64,000 nt of DNA from JBCDGZ01 sp038750655 (GTDB lineage Bacteria > Bacteroidota > Bacteroidia > Chitinophagales > Saprospiraceae): NCBI GenBank assembly GCA_038750655.1, contig JBCDGZ010000002.1, positions 1-64,000 of the forward strand. Reading direction: 5' to 3'. Made by a program: the position numbers and the translations under genes. The notes below the pieces were generated by a model. That model ran no database searches. It saw only the letters and a list, made by a program, of their open reading frames with translations, and was not told where the DNA came from. Positions 1 through 9,039 of the stretch are shown here, piece by piece (the stretch's first letter is position 1; each line of letters starts with the position of its first letter).

Positions 1-52
1 CAAATTCTTTCCACTTTTCTTTATTTTGCCTGATAAAGCTGGTTTCACGCAT
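1..52 (-). CDS. SpoIIM-like (stage II sporulation protein M family) membrane protein, 5' end only
   Basis: Only the first 17 codons lie in the window; the gene runs off the left edge on the minus strand. The reverse complement from 52 reads MRETSFIRQNKEKWKEF, which matches the usual start of Bacteroidota SpoIIM-family proteins (MRE..F...NK.KW..FE). SpoIIM members here are polytopic membrane proteins unrelated to sporulation and often sit divergently next to an RDD gene, as found here. The function in non-sporulating bacteria is not established. The longer reading frame at 62-256 overlaps this start in another frame and is not a gene. The assignment rests on the N-terminal motif plus the neighbour. 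Confidence 0.7.
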   Translation of the reverse strand, partial: MRETSFIRQNKEKWKEF

Positions 53-226
53 GAAAATCTGTTATTTGAGCCTGTAGAACGGATCGGCTTTTGAGTAGAC
101 GAGCCCGGCAAAGCTGCGAAAGGGTTGAAAAAATCTCATTTTATTAATTTTTTTGTATAAAAACAAGTTAGTAAGAGGCGGAAACAAATTATTGATAAGT
201 AAGATTCGATTTGTAAGCACCGATTT

Positions 227-973
227 ATGCGAACCATAGACATCACAACGACCCAAAATGTCACCATTGAGTACGAACTGGCGGAGTTAAAGGACCGCTT
301 TTTCGCCTTTTTCATCGATTGCCTGATCGTTGGGGTCTTCTATATGATCGTATTTCTGACCCTGCTTAGCACCCTTATGGCGACCATTAGCGAGTCGTCC
401 CTTTCGGTCAACTTCGTTTTCACTCTTCTTCCCGTTGGACTATTCATTTTCTACCAGCTTTTCTCCGAAATTCTGGCGGATGGACAGTCTTGGGGAAAGA
501 AAGCCATCGGGCTCAAGGTGGTGCGGCTGGACGGTAAGGAACCTGGGCTGAGCGATTACCTGCTGCGAGCCGTATTTCACTTGGTGGATACTTTATTTTC
601 GCTGGGTGTTGTCGCTGCACTCCTCGTCAGCTCCTCTAATAAGGGGCAGCGCCTGGGGGATATGACGGCTAATACGACAGTGATTCGTACGAAATTTAGC
701 ATGCGCTTTCGGTTGGAAGATATTTTAAAAATCAACTCCCTAGACGACTACGAACCGACCTATCCAGAGGTCAGAAACCTGAGCGAGAAGGATATGCTGC
801 TCATCAAGACCATTATTTCTAGATACCGCCAGTACAAAAATGAGGCGCACCGGCAGGTGATCGATCAACTGATCAGCCGCCTGATGCAGCTGCTGGATAT
901 TCCAGAGCGCCCCAGGGACGAAATTCATTTTTTAAAAACACTGATAAGAGACTATATTGTTTTAACGCGATGA
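227..973 (+). CDS. RDD family integral membrane protein
   Basis: The 248-residue protein begins with a short soluble stretch followed by hydrophobic segments at about residues 25-50, 62-82 and 113-133. The family signatures are visible: KDRFFAFFIDCLI at the first helix with its Arg and Asp, GQSWGKKAIGLKVV after the second, and GQRLGDMTANTTVI after the third. The C-terminal 100 residues are cytoplasmic and charged. RDD proteins are small membrane proteins, some linked to ion or solute transport, with no single known role. The gene is divergent from the SpoIIM-like gene, and this pair is a recurring arrangement in Bacteroidota. It is followed 42 bp later by rlmD on the same strand, perhaps co-transcribed. 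Confidence 0.88.
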   Translation: MRTIDITTTQNVTIEYELAELKDRFFAFFIDCLIVGVFYMIVFLTLLSTLMATISESSLSVNFVFTLLPVGLFIFYQLFSEILADGQSWGKKAIGLKVVRLDGKEPGLSDYLLRAVFHLVDTLFSLGVVAALLVSSSNKGQRLGDMTANTTVIRTKFSMRFRLEDILKINSLDDYEPTYPEVRNLSEKDMLLIKTIISRYRQYKNEAHRQVIDQLISRLMQLLDIPERPRDEIHFLKTLIRDYIVLTR

Positions 974-1015
974 GCGATTTCTACTCTTTGTATTTGAAAA
1001 GGAGAGTGTGTAAAA

Positions 1016-2467
1016 ATGGGAAAGAAGAAAAAGAAAATTGTTGAGAGAGTAACAATTACAGGCATAGCCGATAAGGGCCGATCAGTAGGCCGAGATGAAG
1101 AAGGCCAAGTCCTATTTGTCGACCGTGTAGCGCCGGGAGATGTAGTAGATGTGATGGTGTTGAAGAAGAAGAACGGCTACATGGAAGGTATTCCTAAGGT
1201 ATTTCATACCTACTCTGAGGATCGAGTCGACCCCTTCTGCCAGCACTACGGTGTCTGCGGAGGCTGTCGCTGGCAACACGTTAGTTACGAGGCACAACTT
1301 GTCAACAAGGAGCAGGTCGTTCGCCATACCCTCAAACGAATCGGCAAGGTCAAAATCGAGCAGTTTTTCTCCATCCTCCCCTCCGATCCGATTACCTACT
1401 ACCGCAACAAAATGGAATTCACCTTTTCTAATAAGCGGTGGTTGACACGTAAAGAAATTGATGAGGGCGTTTCGAATTTTGAGGATGTGCTGGGCTTCCA
1501 CCGACCTGGAGCCTTCGACAAAATCGTCAACATCAAGCATTGTTTCCTACAGGAGGAACCCTCCAACCATGTCCGAAATACCTTGCGGCAAATTGCCCAC
1601 GACCAAAGCCTGACCTTTTTTGACCTCAGAAATAAAGCAGGCTTTCTGCGCAATGTCATGGTACGCATCACGACCACTGGCGAAATTATGCTCATCTTGA
1701 GCTTTTTTGAGGAAGATGTAGAAAAACGTACAGCCTACCTCGACGAAATCCTTAAGCAATTGCCCGAGGTGACCAGCTTACATTACTGCATCAATGGCAA
1801 ACCCAATGATTTTATCTTGGACCTGGATATTCACACTTATAAGGGACCGGGGTTTATTGAAGAAATGCTGGGAGATGTTCGTTTCCAAATTGGCCCCAAG
1901 TCCTTCTTCCAAACCAATACCCGTCAGGCCGTTCGCCTCTTTAATGTCGTTCGTGATTTTGCTGATTTGCAAGGCACGGAGAATGTTTATGACCTCTATA
2001 CCGGCATCGGAAGTATTGCCCTCTACCTGGCCAAAAGCTGTAAGCAGATCGTAGGGATTGAGGAGGTGGAAATGGCGATTAAAGATGCCAAGATCAATTC
2101 TAAATTGAATGGCATAGAGAATACGATTTTTTACGCGGGCGATGTTCGCGAAATTTTGGGGAAAGAATTTGCCGAAAAGCACGGACGCCCCGACGTTCTG
2201 ATCACCGACCCGCCAAGAGCAGGGATGCACAAAAACGTCGTTCGCATTCTGCTCAAACTGGAAGCCCCCAAGATTGTCTACGTCAGCTGTAATCCTGCTA
2301 CGCAGGCCCGTGACCTCAATTTGCTCAGCGCCAAATACGATGTCATCAAGGTGCAACCGGTAGATATGTTCCCCCACACTCACCACATCGAGACAGTAGC
2401 ACTGCTGCAACTGCGCTCCACCCGCTCTTGGTGGAAGCGGCTGCTGCATCCTTTGATCAGTAGTTAA
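1016..2467 (+). CDS. rlmD: 23S rRNA (uracil-5-)-methyltransferase, RlmD/RumA family
   Basis: This 483-residue enzyme methylates C5 of a uracil in 23S rRNA using S-adenosylmethionine. A TRAM RNA-binding domain occupies residues 10-70. Cys75, Cys81 and Cys84 (FCQHYGVCGGC), with Cys176 further on, are positioned as the iron-sulfur ligands typical of RumA. The SAM-dependent methyltransferase half contains QTNTRQAVRLF, the glycine-rich YDLYTGIGSIALYLA and DPPRAGMHKN, and ends in the catalytic nucleophile region VYVSCNP (Cys425). Length and motif order fit the family. Bacteroidota often have RlmD-type enzymes whose exact target uracil (U747 or U1939 numbering) cannot be told from sequence alone, so the symbol carries that uncertainty. 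Confidence 0.93.
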   Translation: MGKKKKKIVERVTITGIADKGRSVGRDEEGQVLFVDRVAPGDVVDVMVLKKKNGYMEGIPKVFHTYSEDRVDPFCQHYGVCGGCRWQHVSYEAQLVNKEQVVRHTLKRIGKVKIEQFFSILPSDPITYYRNKMEFTFSNKRWLTRKEIDEGVSNFEDVLGFHRPGAFDKIVNIKHCFLQEEPSNHVRNTLRQIAHDQSLTFFDLRNKAGFLRNVMVRITTTGEIMLILSFFEEDVEKRTAYLDEILKQLPEVTSLHYCINGKPNDFILDLDIHTYKGPGFIEEMLGDVRFQIGPKSFFQTNTRQAVRLFNVVRDFADLQGTENVYDLYTGIGSIALYLAKSCKQIVGIEEVEMAIKDAKINSKLNGIENTIFYAGDVREILGKEFAEKHGRPDVLITDPPRAGMHKNVVRILLKLEAPKIVYVSCNPATQARDLNLLSAKYDVIKVQPVDMFPHTHHIETVALLQLRSTRSWWKRLLHPLISS

Positions 2468-2479
2468 ATGATATTTGCT

Positions 2480-2487
2480 TAACTTTG
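2480..2487 (+). promoter_or_regulatory. Bacteroidota -7 promoter box (TAACTTTG)
   Basis: TAACTTTG matches TAnnTTTG exactly and lies 17 bases before the ATG at 2505. It also falls inside the longer TTG-initiated reading frame that begins at 2475, which argues that translation starts at 2505. A TTTG at 2452-2455 could be the -33 element, although the spacing is slightly long. Confidence 0.6.
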
Positions 2488-2504
2488 CAGTACAATATCA
2501 GCGC

Positions 2505-2858
2505 ATGACTGTAGAAGAGGAAAAATTCAAATTGCTGGAAAGCCAGATGGCGCCCTACGTAAGCCTGCTGGCTAAAGCATCGGACACGATACTCGACAAG
2601 GAAGTATCGTCCTATCCTATTTTTGTGGCTTACCGCAATACCAGCGTCAACATCGGCCTTGAACTCCTCTCTGCCGCCCCAAACAGCGGCGATTGGTCCT
2701 TCAATGCCTCAACCCTAGAAGAGTTTGCCGCCAAGCAACTGATTCAGCCGGCAAGGGTAGATCATTTCCGCGAAATTTTTAAATCCCCCAGCGAACACCT
2801 TTGCCTCTTTGTCGTCGACGAATTTGGTGCAACATTTGTATTTATACCGCGTAGATAA
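2505..2858 (+). CDS. Conserved small protein of unknown function
   Basis: A 117-residue soluble acidic protein beginning MTVEEEKFKLLESQMAPYV. I do not recognise a named domain. It alternates helical and strand-like segments (an amphipathic helix at 2-30, then PIFVAYR, LCLFVVDEF and ATFVFIPRR), suggesting a compact alpha/beta fold without signal peptide or membrane segment. A frame-compatible TTG at 2475 would add ten residues, but it lies upstream of the apparent -7 promoter box, so the ATG is preferred. The gene follows rlmD by 37 bp and has its own promoter. It precedes the phosphorelay genes, though nothing in the sequence ties it to them. Confidence 0.75.
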   Translation: MTVEEEKFKLLESQMAPYVSLLAKASDTILDKEVSSYPIFVAYRNTSVNIGLELLSAAPNSGDWSFNASTLEEFAAKQLIQPARVDHFREIFKSPSEHLCLFVVDEFGATFVFIPRR

Positions 2859-2946
2859 GACTTACAGAATGCTATTCTGCAAGTTCTAAGTCTCCTATTG
2901 AAGAAGGGTATAAATTATTTCATCTTGTTCTAAAATCGTCATTACC

Positions 2947-5340
2947 TTGGAGAACCATTTCGCAAACGAGGGAACCACAACAGGCATTGGCAGCACCAAT
3001 GATACGATAATGTATGAGGATAATTCCAATAACCGAACCTACAATAAGGTATTACTCATCGAAGATAACCCGGGCGACGCCCGTCTGGTGGAGTTGTTAT
3101 TGGCCGAGTCTGACTTACTGAATTGTAAAATCACCAATAAAGTATCGCTGGCGGAAGGCATCACCGCGCTGGAAGAAGAAGGCGATTTTGCCGCCATCCT
3201 ACTCGACCTGACCCTACCCGATAGCCGAGGCTTCGAAACCCTCGAACGGCTGCTGGAAAAACATCCTGATAATAATGTCATCGTCCTCACCGGGCTTTCC
3301 GACAAAAGCCTAGGGCTGAAAGCCGTAAAGGCCGGCGCACAGGACTTTCTGATCAAAGGCGCCTTCGACTCCGACCTCCTGGCCAAGTCCCTGCGCTACT
3401 CCATCGAACGAAGCAGTGTACTCAAACGCCTGGAAGAATCCCAAAAGATTGCCCACATCGGCAATTGGGAATTCAACCCACAAACCAAGGAGTTTACCGC
3501 CTCTGATGAGGTGTACCGCATCTTCGGCTTCACCGCCCGCAAGACGATTTTCACCTACGAAGACATCACCAACGCGGAGTCGCCCGCCTACCTCTTTAAT
3601 CGCATTCACGAGGCGACGCTGGTACAAAAGAGCGTAAAAGAAGACATCGACCTGGACCTGCCGGACGGCAGCCGCCGCTATATCTTTGTCCAATGTTCCA
3701 TCAATAAGAATATCCGAGGCGAAACCGTTCTCAACGGTATTCTACAGGACATCACGGAACGCAAAGAAGCAGAGCGCGAAATGGTTAAAAGCCAGGAGCG
3801 CTATCAAGATATTTTCACTCAATCTAAAGACGCCATCTATATCTGCACGATGCAGGGCAAGCTGGTGGACTTCAACGAGGCTACGGCCGAGCTTTTTGGC
3901 AGCAGCAGCGAAGAGCTGCGTAACGAGATCAATATCCACGATCAGTACCAGTCGCAGGCCGCCAAGCTGGCCTTTTTGGAGCAACTGACTTCACAAAAGG
4001 CGGTGCAGGACTTCGAAATCGAAATCGTTCGCAAGGACGGCGAGCAGCGCTACTGCCTAATCACCGCCAGCCTGCTAGACACCAATGATTTTGTAGGCTA
4101 CAATGGTATCATCCGCGACATCACGGAGCGCAAGCAGGCCGAACGGCTGCGTAAGGCCCGCGACCTGGCGCGCCAGTCGGCCATGATGAAGGAGCAATTC
4201 ATTGCCAGCATCAGCCACGAAATGCGTACGCCGATGAATGCAGTGCTAGGGATGAGTAATCTGCTGCTCAAGACGGATTTGAACCAAGAGCAATTTAACT
4301 ATATCGGCTCCATCAAGCAGTCCTCCGAAATTTTGCTGGGGATCATCAACGATATTCTGGAAATTTCTACCCTGCAAAACGGCAAGCTCAAGTTCGAGCA
4401 TGCTTTCTTTGACCTGCACGAGCTGCTGGCCAATATGATTAATGTGATGCACTACAAGATGAATGAGAAGAACATCTCTTTCGAGCTGGCCATTGATCCC
4501 GATGTTCCGCGCATCATGAAGGGCGACAAGCTGCGCCTCAACCAGATTTTGTACAACCTGGTGGGTAACGCCGTGAAGTTTACGGATGAGGGCTTTGTCA
4601 ATGTCCGGGTAAAACTGGTGGGCGAAGCTACCTCGACAGCTAAGATTCTTTTCGAAGTAGAAGACAGCGGCATTGGTATTCCTTCGGATAAACTGGCGGC
4701 TATCTTCGAAACCTTTACACGAATTCGCACCAAGGAGCGGATTTATGAGGGGACGGGCCTCGGTCTGTCGATCGCTAAGAATCTGGTGGATCAGCAGGGG
4801 GGTAAGATTGGTGTGGAAAGTGAAATGGGCGCAGGCTCAAAATTCCACTTCTCACTGACCTTTGAAATTGGTAAGGAAGAAGACCTTAGCCCGCAGAGTG
4901 GAGACGATCAGGATGGCGACATCACGATCCACCTCGATCGACCCGTTCGCCTGCTCTTGGTAGAGGATCACAAAATGAATCAATTAGTAGCGCGCAAAAC
5001 GCTGGAGCGGCAGTGGGAGGATATTCAGCTGACCATCGCCGACAACGGCCAGATCGCTATTGACAAACTGAAAGCGGCAGAACAACCCTACGATATTATC
5101 CTCATGGACATTCAAATGCCCATCATGGATGGTTATGAAACGACCAAATACATCCGGGAAAAAATGCCCGCCATCAGCAAAATGCCCATTCTGGCGATGA
5201 CCGCCCATGCTCATATTTCCAAGGATGAGAAATTCAAAGAGTACGGAATGGACGATTTTGTGTTAAAACCTTTTGAACCTAATCAACTGTTTTCTAAAAT
5301 TGCTAAATATATAAACCGGAGCAATGATAACAATGAATGA
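2947..5340 (+). CDS. Hybrid sensor histidine kinase: receiver-PAS-PAS-HisKA-HATPase-receiver
   Basis: A 797-residue soluble kinase with no membrane segment, so it senses cytoplasmic signals or partner proteins. Domains in order (numbered from TTG 2947): receiver at about 33-155 with phospho-acceptor Asp87 (LLDLTLPDS); PAS/PAC at 160-275 and 283-395, each closing with a DITERK motif; HisKA with His424 (ISHEMRTP); HATPase_c with NLVGNAVKFTDEG, DSGIGIP and GTGLGLSIAKN; and a C-terminal receiver with Asp721 (LMDIQMPIMDG) and the FVLKPF lysine. An alternative ATG start at 3010 (residue 22) is equally possible. The next gene, an Hpt protein, overlaps its end by 17 bases, so the two are translationally linked. 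Output probably flows through Hpt to the CheY-like protein at 5804. Confidence 0.93.
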   Translation: MENHFANEGTTTGIGSTNDTIMYEDNSNNRTYNKVLLIEDNPGDARLVELLLAESDLLNCKITNKVSLAEGITALEEEGDFAAILLDLTLPDSRGFETLERLLEKHPDNNVIVLTGLSDKSLGLKAVKAGAQDFLIKGAFDSDLLAKSLRYSIERSSVLKRLEESQKIAHIGNWEFNPQTKEFTASDEVYRIFGFTARKTIFTYEDITNAESPAYLFNRIHEATLVQKSVKEDIDLDLPDGSRRYIFVQCSINKNIRGETVLNGILQDITERKEAEREMVKSQERYQDIFTQSKDAIYICTMQGKLVDFNEATAELFGSSSEELRNEINIHDQYQSQAAKLAFLEQLTSQKAVQDFEIEIVRKDGEQRYCLITASLLDTNDFVGYNGIIRDITERKQAERLRKARDLARQSAMMKEQFIASISHEMRTPMNAVLGMSNLLLKTDLNQEQFNYIGSIKQSSEILLGIINDILEISTLQNGKLKFEHAFFDLHELLANMINVMHYKMNEKNISFELAIDPDVPRIMKGDKLRLNQILYNLVGNAVKFTDEGFVNVRVKLVGEATSTAKILFEVEDSGIGIPSDKLAAIFETFTRIRTKERIYEGTGLGLSIAKNLVDQQGGKIGVESEMGAGSKFHFSLTFEIGKEEDLSPQSGDDQDGDITIHLDRPVRLLLVEDHKMNQLVARKTLERQWEDIQLTIADNGQIAIDKLKAAEQPYDIILMDIQMPIMDGYETTKYIREKMPAISKMPILAMTAHAHISKDEKFKEYGMDDFVLKPFEPNQLFSKIAKYINRSNDNNE

Positions 5341-5692
5341 GAACACTTACAACTACATCAATCTAGACTACATGGATATGATGTCGGACGGTGATGAGTC
5401 AATGAAAAAGGTAATGCTTGAGATGTTACTCGAAGAGCTGCCTGTAGAAATCGATAAGATGAATCAGTTGCTGGGAGCATCCAATTGGGAGGAACTCGGA
5501 TCGGTCAGCCATAAAATGAAATCTACCCTCGCTTTTGTTGGTAATAATGAAATGACAGAAGCCAATAAGCAGGTAGAACTCATTGCCAAGGCTCAGGACG
5601 ATTTGGGTACTCTACCGTCGTTGGTAGCTACCCTGGTTGAATTGACTCCCAAGGCCCTGACCGAGCTTCAGAACGAGAGTGATCGTCTTTGA
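5324..5692 (+). CDS. Hpt-domain histidine phosphotransfer protein
   Basis: A 122-residue all-helical protein. The segment GSVSHKMKSTLAFVG carries the phospho-accepting His63, with the lysine two positions downstream (Lys65) usual in Hpt domains and the hydrophobic helix spacing of a four-helix bundle. Such proteins relay phosphate between the receiver of a hybrid kinase and a separate response regulator. The start overlaps the upstream kinase by 17 bases; an in-frame ATG at 5333 would shorten this to 8. Tight coupling to the hybrid kinase, and the stand-alone receiver 111 bp downstream, make a complete relay likely. A short hairpin (CCCGA-aaag-TCGGG, 5695-5708) follows the stop. Confidence 0.88.
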   Translation: MITMNENTYNYINLDYMDMMSDGDESMKKVMLEMLLEELPVEIDKMNQLLGASNWEELGSVSHKMKSTLAFVGNNEMTEANKQVELIAKAQDDLGTLPSLVATLVELTPKALTELQNESDRL

Positions 5693-5803
5693 TCCCGAAA
5701 AGTCGGGTCGCCACTACCTATATCAGATTTTCTTTATATCTTTACCCGCTCACCGGGCCTTATCATCCCGGCCTCTATATCCTGAAACGGTACAACGGTA
5801 TTT

Positions 5804-6175
5804 ATGAAAATTCTGATTTGTGAAGACGAAGAAATCATGTTAACGGCACTTGAGTTCCGTTTACGCAAACAGGGTTTTGAGGTTGTTTTAGCCAAAGATG
5901 GTAAGGAAGCCATTGAAAAAGTAAAAGATGCTGAACCAGACATACTGGTTGCCGACATTATGATGCCCTTTATCACGGGTATAGAATTAATTTCCTATAT
6001 CCGTCAGGATATGAAAAGCGAGCTTCCGATTATCATCATATCTGCTCTTGAAAATGATGAAATCGTCTTGGAAGCCTTCAAACTCGGCGCTACGGATTTC
6101 ATTACCAAGCCTTTCAAGCCTAACGAACTGATCCTGAGAATCAAGCGGATCATACAGGATGCCGAAGTCCAATGA
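5804..6175 (+). CDS. Single-domain CheY-like response regulator
   Basis: A 123-residue receiver domain with nothing attached. The acidic pair is in LICEDEE near the N-terminus, the phospho-acceptor is Asp51 (VADIMMPFITG), the switch threonine/serine region is IIISALEND, and the conserved lysine lies in ITKPFKPNEL. There is no DNA-binding or enzymatic output domain, so it must act by protein contact or as a phosphate sink. It is the third member of a row with the hybrid kinase and the Hpt protein and is the obvious terminal acceptor, although this is inferred from position. The 110-bp gap before it contains TATCTTTA, one base off the TAnnTTTG box, so it may also have its own promoter. Confidence 0.9.
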   Translation: MKILICEDEEIMLTALEFRLRKQGFEVVLAKDGKEAIEKVKDAEPDILVADIMMPFITGIELISYIRQDMKSELPIIIISALENDEIVLEAFKLGATDFITKPFKPNELILRIKRIIQDAEVQ

Positions 6176-6277
6176 TCCCGACAAGCATCCAATTCACCCG
6201 ATACAATAGCAATTCCAGACAACAGTAAGACGTTTTTACCTCATCATTCCCCCTCAAGGGAATAAAACAGATTAACG

Positions 6278-7159
6278 ATGAAAGGAATTATTCTTGCCGG
6301 CGGGCTTGGTACGCGGCTTTATCCTCTTACAATGGCCGTCAGCAAGCAATTGATGCCCGTCTATGATAAACCTATGATCTATTACCCGCTCTCTACCCTG
6401 ATGAGCGCCGGTATCCGCGACATCTTGATTATTTCCACTCCACAGGATTTGCCCAACTTCTGGAAGCTCCTGGGGGATGGTCAGAATATTGGATGTAATT
6501 TTTCTTACAAAGAACAACATATTCCCAACGGACTGGCTCAAGCCTTCGTACTGGGCGAGGAATTCATCGGTAACGACAGCGCCGCCCTCATCCTGGGAGA
6601 CAATATATTCTACGGCAGCGGCATGACTGAGCTGCTGCAACAAAGCGCCGATCCCGAAGGAGGCGTCGTTTTTGCCTATCAAGTAGCCGATCCTGAGCGC
6701 TACGGCGTCGTCGAGTTCGATGAGCAGTTCCACGCCATTAGCATCGAAGAAAAGCCCCAACAGCCCAAATCCAACTACGCGGTTCCAGGTTTGTACTTCT
6801 ACGACAATCAGGTCATCGATATTGCCAAAAATCTCCAACCTAGTGCCCGCGGAGAATATGAAATCACGGATGTCAACAAGCATTATCTGACGATGGGACA
6901 GCTCAAAGTCGGGGTTCTCAATCGAGGCGTAGCCTGGCTAGATACCGGTACCCATCAATCGCTGATGCAAGCCGGGCAATTCATCCAGGTCATCGAAGAA
7001 CGCCAGGGCCTCAAGATCGGCTGCATCGAAGAAGTGGCCTACGAAATGGGCTTCATCGACGAGGAGCAGCTGGAAGCACTGGGTAATAAGTACCGAAAAA
7101 GTGGTTACGGCCTATATTTGTTGAACTTGCTCAAAAATAAGCAAGTGGCCAATCGATAA
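6278..7159 (+). CDS. rfbA: Glucose-1-phosphate thymidylyltransferase
   Basis: The 293-residue protein makes dTDP-glucose from glucose-1-phosphate and dTTP, the first step towards dTDP-rhamnose and other deoxysugars of surface polysaccharide. Signature motifs include KGIILAGGLGTRLYPLT at the nucleotide loop, SKQLMPVYDKPMIYYPLSTLM, ALILGDNIFYG with the metal-binding Asp, GVVEFDE, IEEKPQQPKSNYAVPGLYFYD and RGVAWLDTGTH. Length is standard. The usual partners rfbB, rfbC and rfbD are not adjacent, so the pathway must be completed elsewhere. It is followed after six bases by the M20 peptidase gene on the same strand, with no evident functional link. Confidence 0.95.
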   Translation: MKGIILAGGLGTRLYPLTMAVSKQLMPVYDKPMIYYPLSTLMSAGIRDILIISTPQDLPNFWKLLGDGQNIGCNFSYKEQHIPNGLAQAFVLGEEFIGNDSAALILGDNIFYGSGMTELLQQSADPEGGVVFAYQVADPERYGVVEFDEQFHAISIEEKPQQPKSNYAVPGLYFYDNQVIDIAKNLQPSARGEYEITDVNKHYLTMGQLKVGVLNRGVAWLDTGTHQSLMQAGQFIQVIEERQGLKIGCIEEVAYEMGFIDEEQLEALGNKYRKSGYGLYLLNLLKNKQVANR

Positions 7160-7165
7160 AGCCAT

Positions 7166-8635
7166 ATGAAAAAACTCCGCCGCCTCCTATTCCGATTACT
7201 GATCCTCGCCCTGTTGATCACCGTGGGGATCATTGCCTTTAATACGTTCAAATTCTCTTCTAAGCAACTGCAGGTCGCTCCGGTTGAAAAAATCGGCATC
7301 GGCCCGGAATCCATAGAGCGGATGGCGGAGGCGATACGCATCCCTACGCTCTCCTACGATGATCGGGTCGATACGGCAGCCTTCCTGGCCTTCAACGCCT
7401 ACCTGGACAGCACCTACGCGCTGGTCGATTCGCTGCTGGAGCACAAAACCGTCGGTCAATTCAGCCATGTTTATCGCTGGCCGGGCCGCCGCCCCGGGCT
7501 AAAGCCCATTCTGTTGATCGGCCACATCGATGTCGTCCCCGTGGAGGGCAAAAGCCTCGAAGAATGGTCGGTACGCCCCTACAGCGGCCTGATCCGGGAC
7601 GACTACCTCTGGGGCCGTGGCACCCTCGATGATAAGATCAATGTCATTGGAGCCCTTGAAGCCGTTAAGCTCCTGCTGACCGAAGGCTACCAGCCCGAGC
7701 GCAGCATCTACCTGGCCTTCGGCCACGATGAGGAAGTAGGCGGTAAGCACGGTGCGCAGGCCATCGCGCAGTGGTTCAAGCAGCAAGGGCTGGAATTCGA
7801 GTATGTCCTCGACGAGGGGATGTTGATTATCAAGGATGCGATGCCTGGGCTCGACCGGCCCCTCGCCATGATCGGTGCTGCCGAAAAGGGCTACACGACG
7901 CTGACTTTGCAGGTCAAGCTGGAAGATGGTGGTCACTCTTCGATGCCTTTAGGCGAGAGTGCTATTGGCATCCTTAGCAAGGCAGTGGCCACGCTGGAGG
8001 CGCAACCCTTCCCGGCAAAAATCGAAGGCCTGGCTGCCGACCTGTTCGACCACTGTGGGCCAGAGATGAGCATGCCCCACAAAGCGGTATTCGCCAACCT
8101 CTGGCTCTTCGAGAGCCTGGTGCTCCAACAGTTGACAGCATCGCCCGGCAGCAATGCAATGGTACGCACGACCACTGCCCCCACCATCCTTGAGGCAGGC
8201 GTAAAAGACAATATCCTACCCACCTCTGCCAATGCGAAAATCAACTTCCGCATCCTCCCCGGCGAAACAGTAGAATCAGTCACTGAATATGTCCGCCAAA
8301 CCATCGATGATGAGCGGGTCAAGGTAATGAGTGACCTTAATTTTTCCAGCAATCCCTCCAAGATTTCTGGCACCGAGACCTTCGGCTTCTCTGTCATCCG
8401 GAAAACCGCCCAAGAGATTTTCCCCGAAGTCATCACTGCCCCTTCCCTAGTCATTGCCGCTACTGATAGTCGCCACTACGGTGAGGTAGCCGCTTCCATT
8501 TACCGCTTTCAACCGCTTCGCCTACTCCAGGCTGACCTCAAACGCATCCACGGAATCGACGAGCGCATTAGCCTCGATAATTACCGTAATGCGGTGCGGT
8601 TTTATCGCCAGTTGATGCTCAATAGTTCCAAGTAA
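7166..8635 (+). CDS. M20 family metallopeptidase, carboxypeptidase S / PM20D1-like, membrane-anchored
   Basis: The protein has 489 residues. An N-terminal basic stretch followed by a hydrophobic helix (residues 9-26) looks like a signal anchor, placing the enzyme in the periplasm. The di-zinc M20 motifs are present: GHIDVVP (His120, Asp122), RGTLDDK (Asp155), HDEEVGG (Glu189/Glu190), and the later ATDSRHYG that supplies the last His. A lid/dimerisation domain is inserted, as in the CPS1/PM20D1 branch, which also shares the long N-terminus. Members hydrolyse peptides or N-acyl amino acids; the substrate here cannot be read from sequence. It is transcribed right after rfbA. Confidence 0.9.
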   Translation: MKKLRRLLFRLLILALLITVGIIAFNTFKFSSKQLQVAPVEKIGIGPESIERMAEAIRIPTLSYDDRVDTAAFLAFNAYLDSTYALVDSLLEHKTVGQFSHVYRWPGRRPGLKPILLIGHIDVVPVEGKSLEEWSVRPYSGLIRDDYLWGRGTLDDKINVIGALEAVKLLLTEGYQPERSIYLAFGHDEEVGGKHGAQAIAQWFKQQGLEFEYVLDEGMLIIKDAMPGLDRPLAMIGAAEKGYTTLTLQVKLEDGGHSSMPLGESAIGILSKAVATLEAQPFPAKIEGLAADLFDHCGPEMSMPHKAVFANLWLFESLVLQQLTASPGSNAMVRTTTAPTILEAGVKDNILPTSANAKINFRILPGETVESVTEYVRQTIDDERVKVMSDLNFSSNPSKISGTETFGFSVIRKTAQEIFPEVITAPSLVIAATDSRHYGEVAASIYRFQPLRLLQADLKRIHGIDERISLDNYRNAVRFYRQLMLNSSK

Positions 8636-9039
8636 AATTTAGCTAAAAAAATCACCATTTTATTTGTACATCACGAATAATATAATCATATTTGTGATGT
8701 TATTAAATTAATATGATTATTAATCATCTTTTTGATTATATTTTTATCGTAAAGTCTAATGCAAACTAGAATTTATTTGGAAGTCGCCGTGTCCCTTTAC
8801 AGGTGACACGGCGAGGACGAGGCTTCTGAGATGAATGCCTTAAAGCTCTAACTTAGCTCTACCTGGCCGGGAGGCACTGCTCGGACTAAAAAAGAGCTGC
8901 TTTTTGTACGAAAAGTAAATGTGTGTACACAATAGCTCTTGAAGAGGACACTGATAAAAACCAAAGCACAAAAAATATTAAGCTTTCTCGGCTCAATGGT
9001 TACCCTTAAGTCGAGGACTCACTAGAGAATTCTACAACA
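8636..9039. other. Gene-free gap with AT-rich inverted repeats and a repeat element
   Basis: The first half is AT-rich and contains a 7-bp inverted repeat ACATCAC/GTGATGT (8668-8700) and a 15-base palindrome ATGATTA-t-TAATCAT (8713-8727); either could be the 3' structure of the M20 transcript. The second half is the hairpin element annotated at 8784-8953. No convincing coding sequence was seen. Confidence 0.6.
8784..8953. repeat. Hairpin repeat element, copy 1 (shares ends with 20686-20768)
   Basis: It opens with a strong hairpin, TCGCCGTGTC-CCT-ttac-AGG-t-GACACGGCGA (8784-8814; 13 pairs with one bulged T), continues with GGACGA and GGCTTCT, and closes with AGAGGACACTG (8943-8953). The outer ends CCGTGTCC and GGACAC are inverted relative to each other. 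The same opening hairpin, the GGACGA and GGCTTCT words and the same closing word recur in the shorter copy at 20686-20768. An internal inverted repeat AAGAGCT/AGCTCTT spans about 8891-8940. The ends-inverted design is MITE-like, but no target duplication was established. Confidence 0.55.

Noticed and set aside
62..256. 64-residue minus-strand frame at the left edge
   Set aside because: It is out of frame with the SpoIIM-like start at 52 and its sequence looks random; the true minus-strand gene begins at 52.
1778..2449. 223-residue minus-strand frame opposite rlmD
   Set aside because: A shadow of rlmD's coding bias, with no independent evidence.
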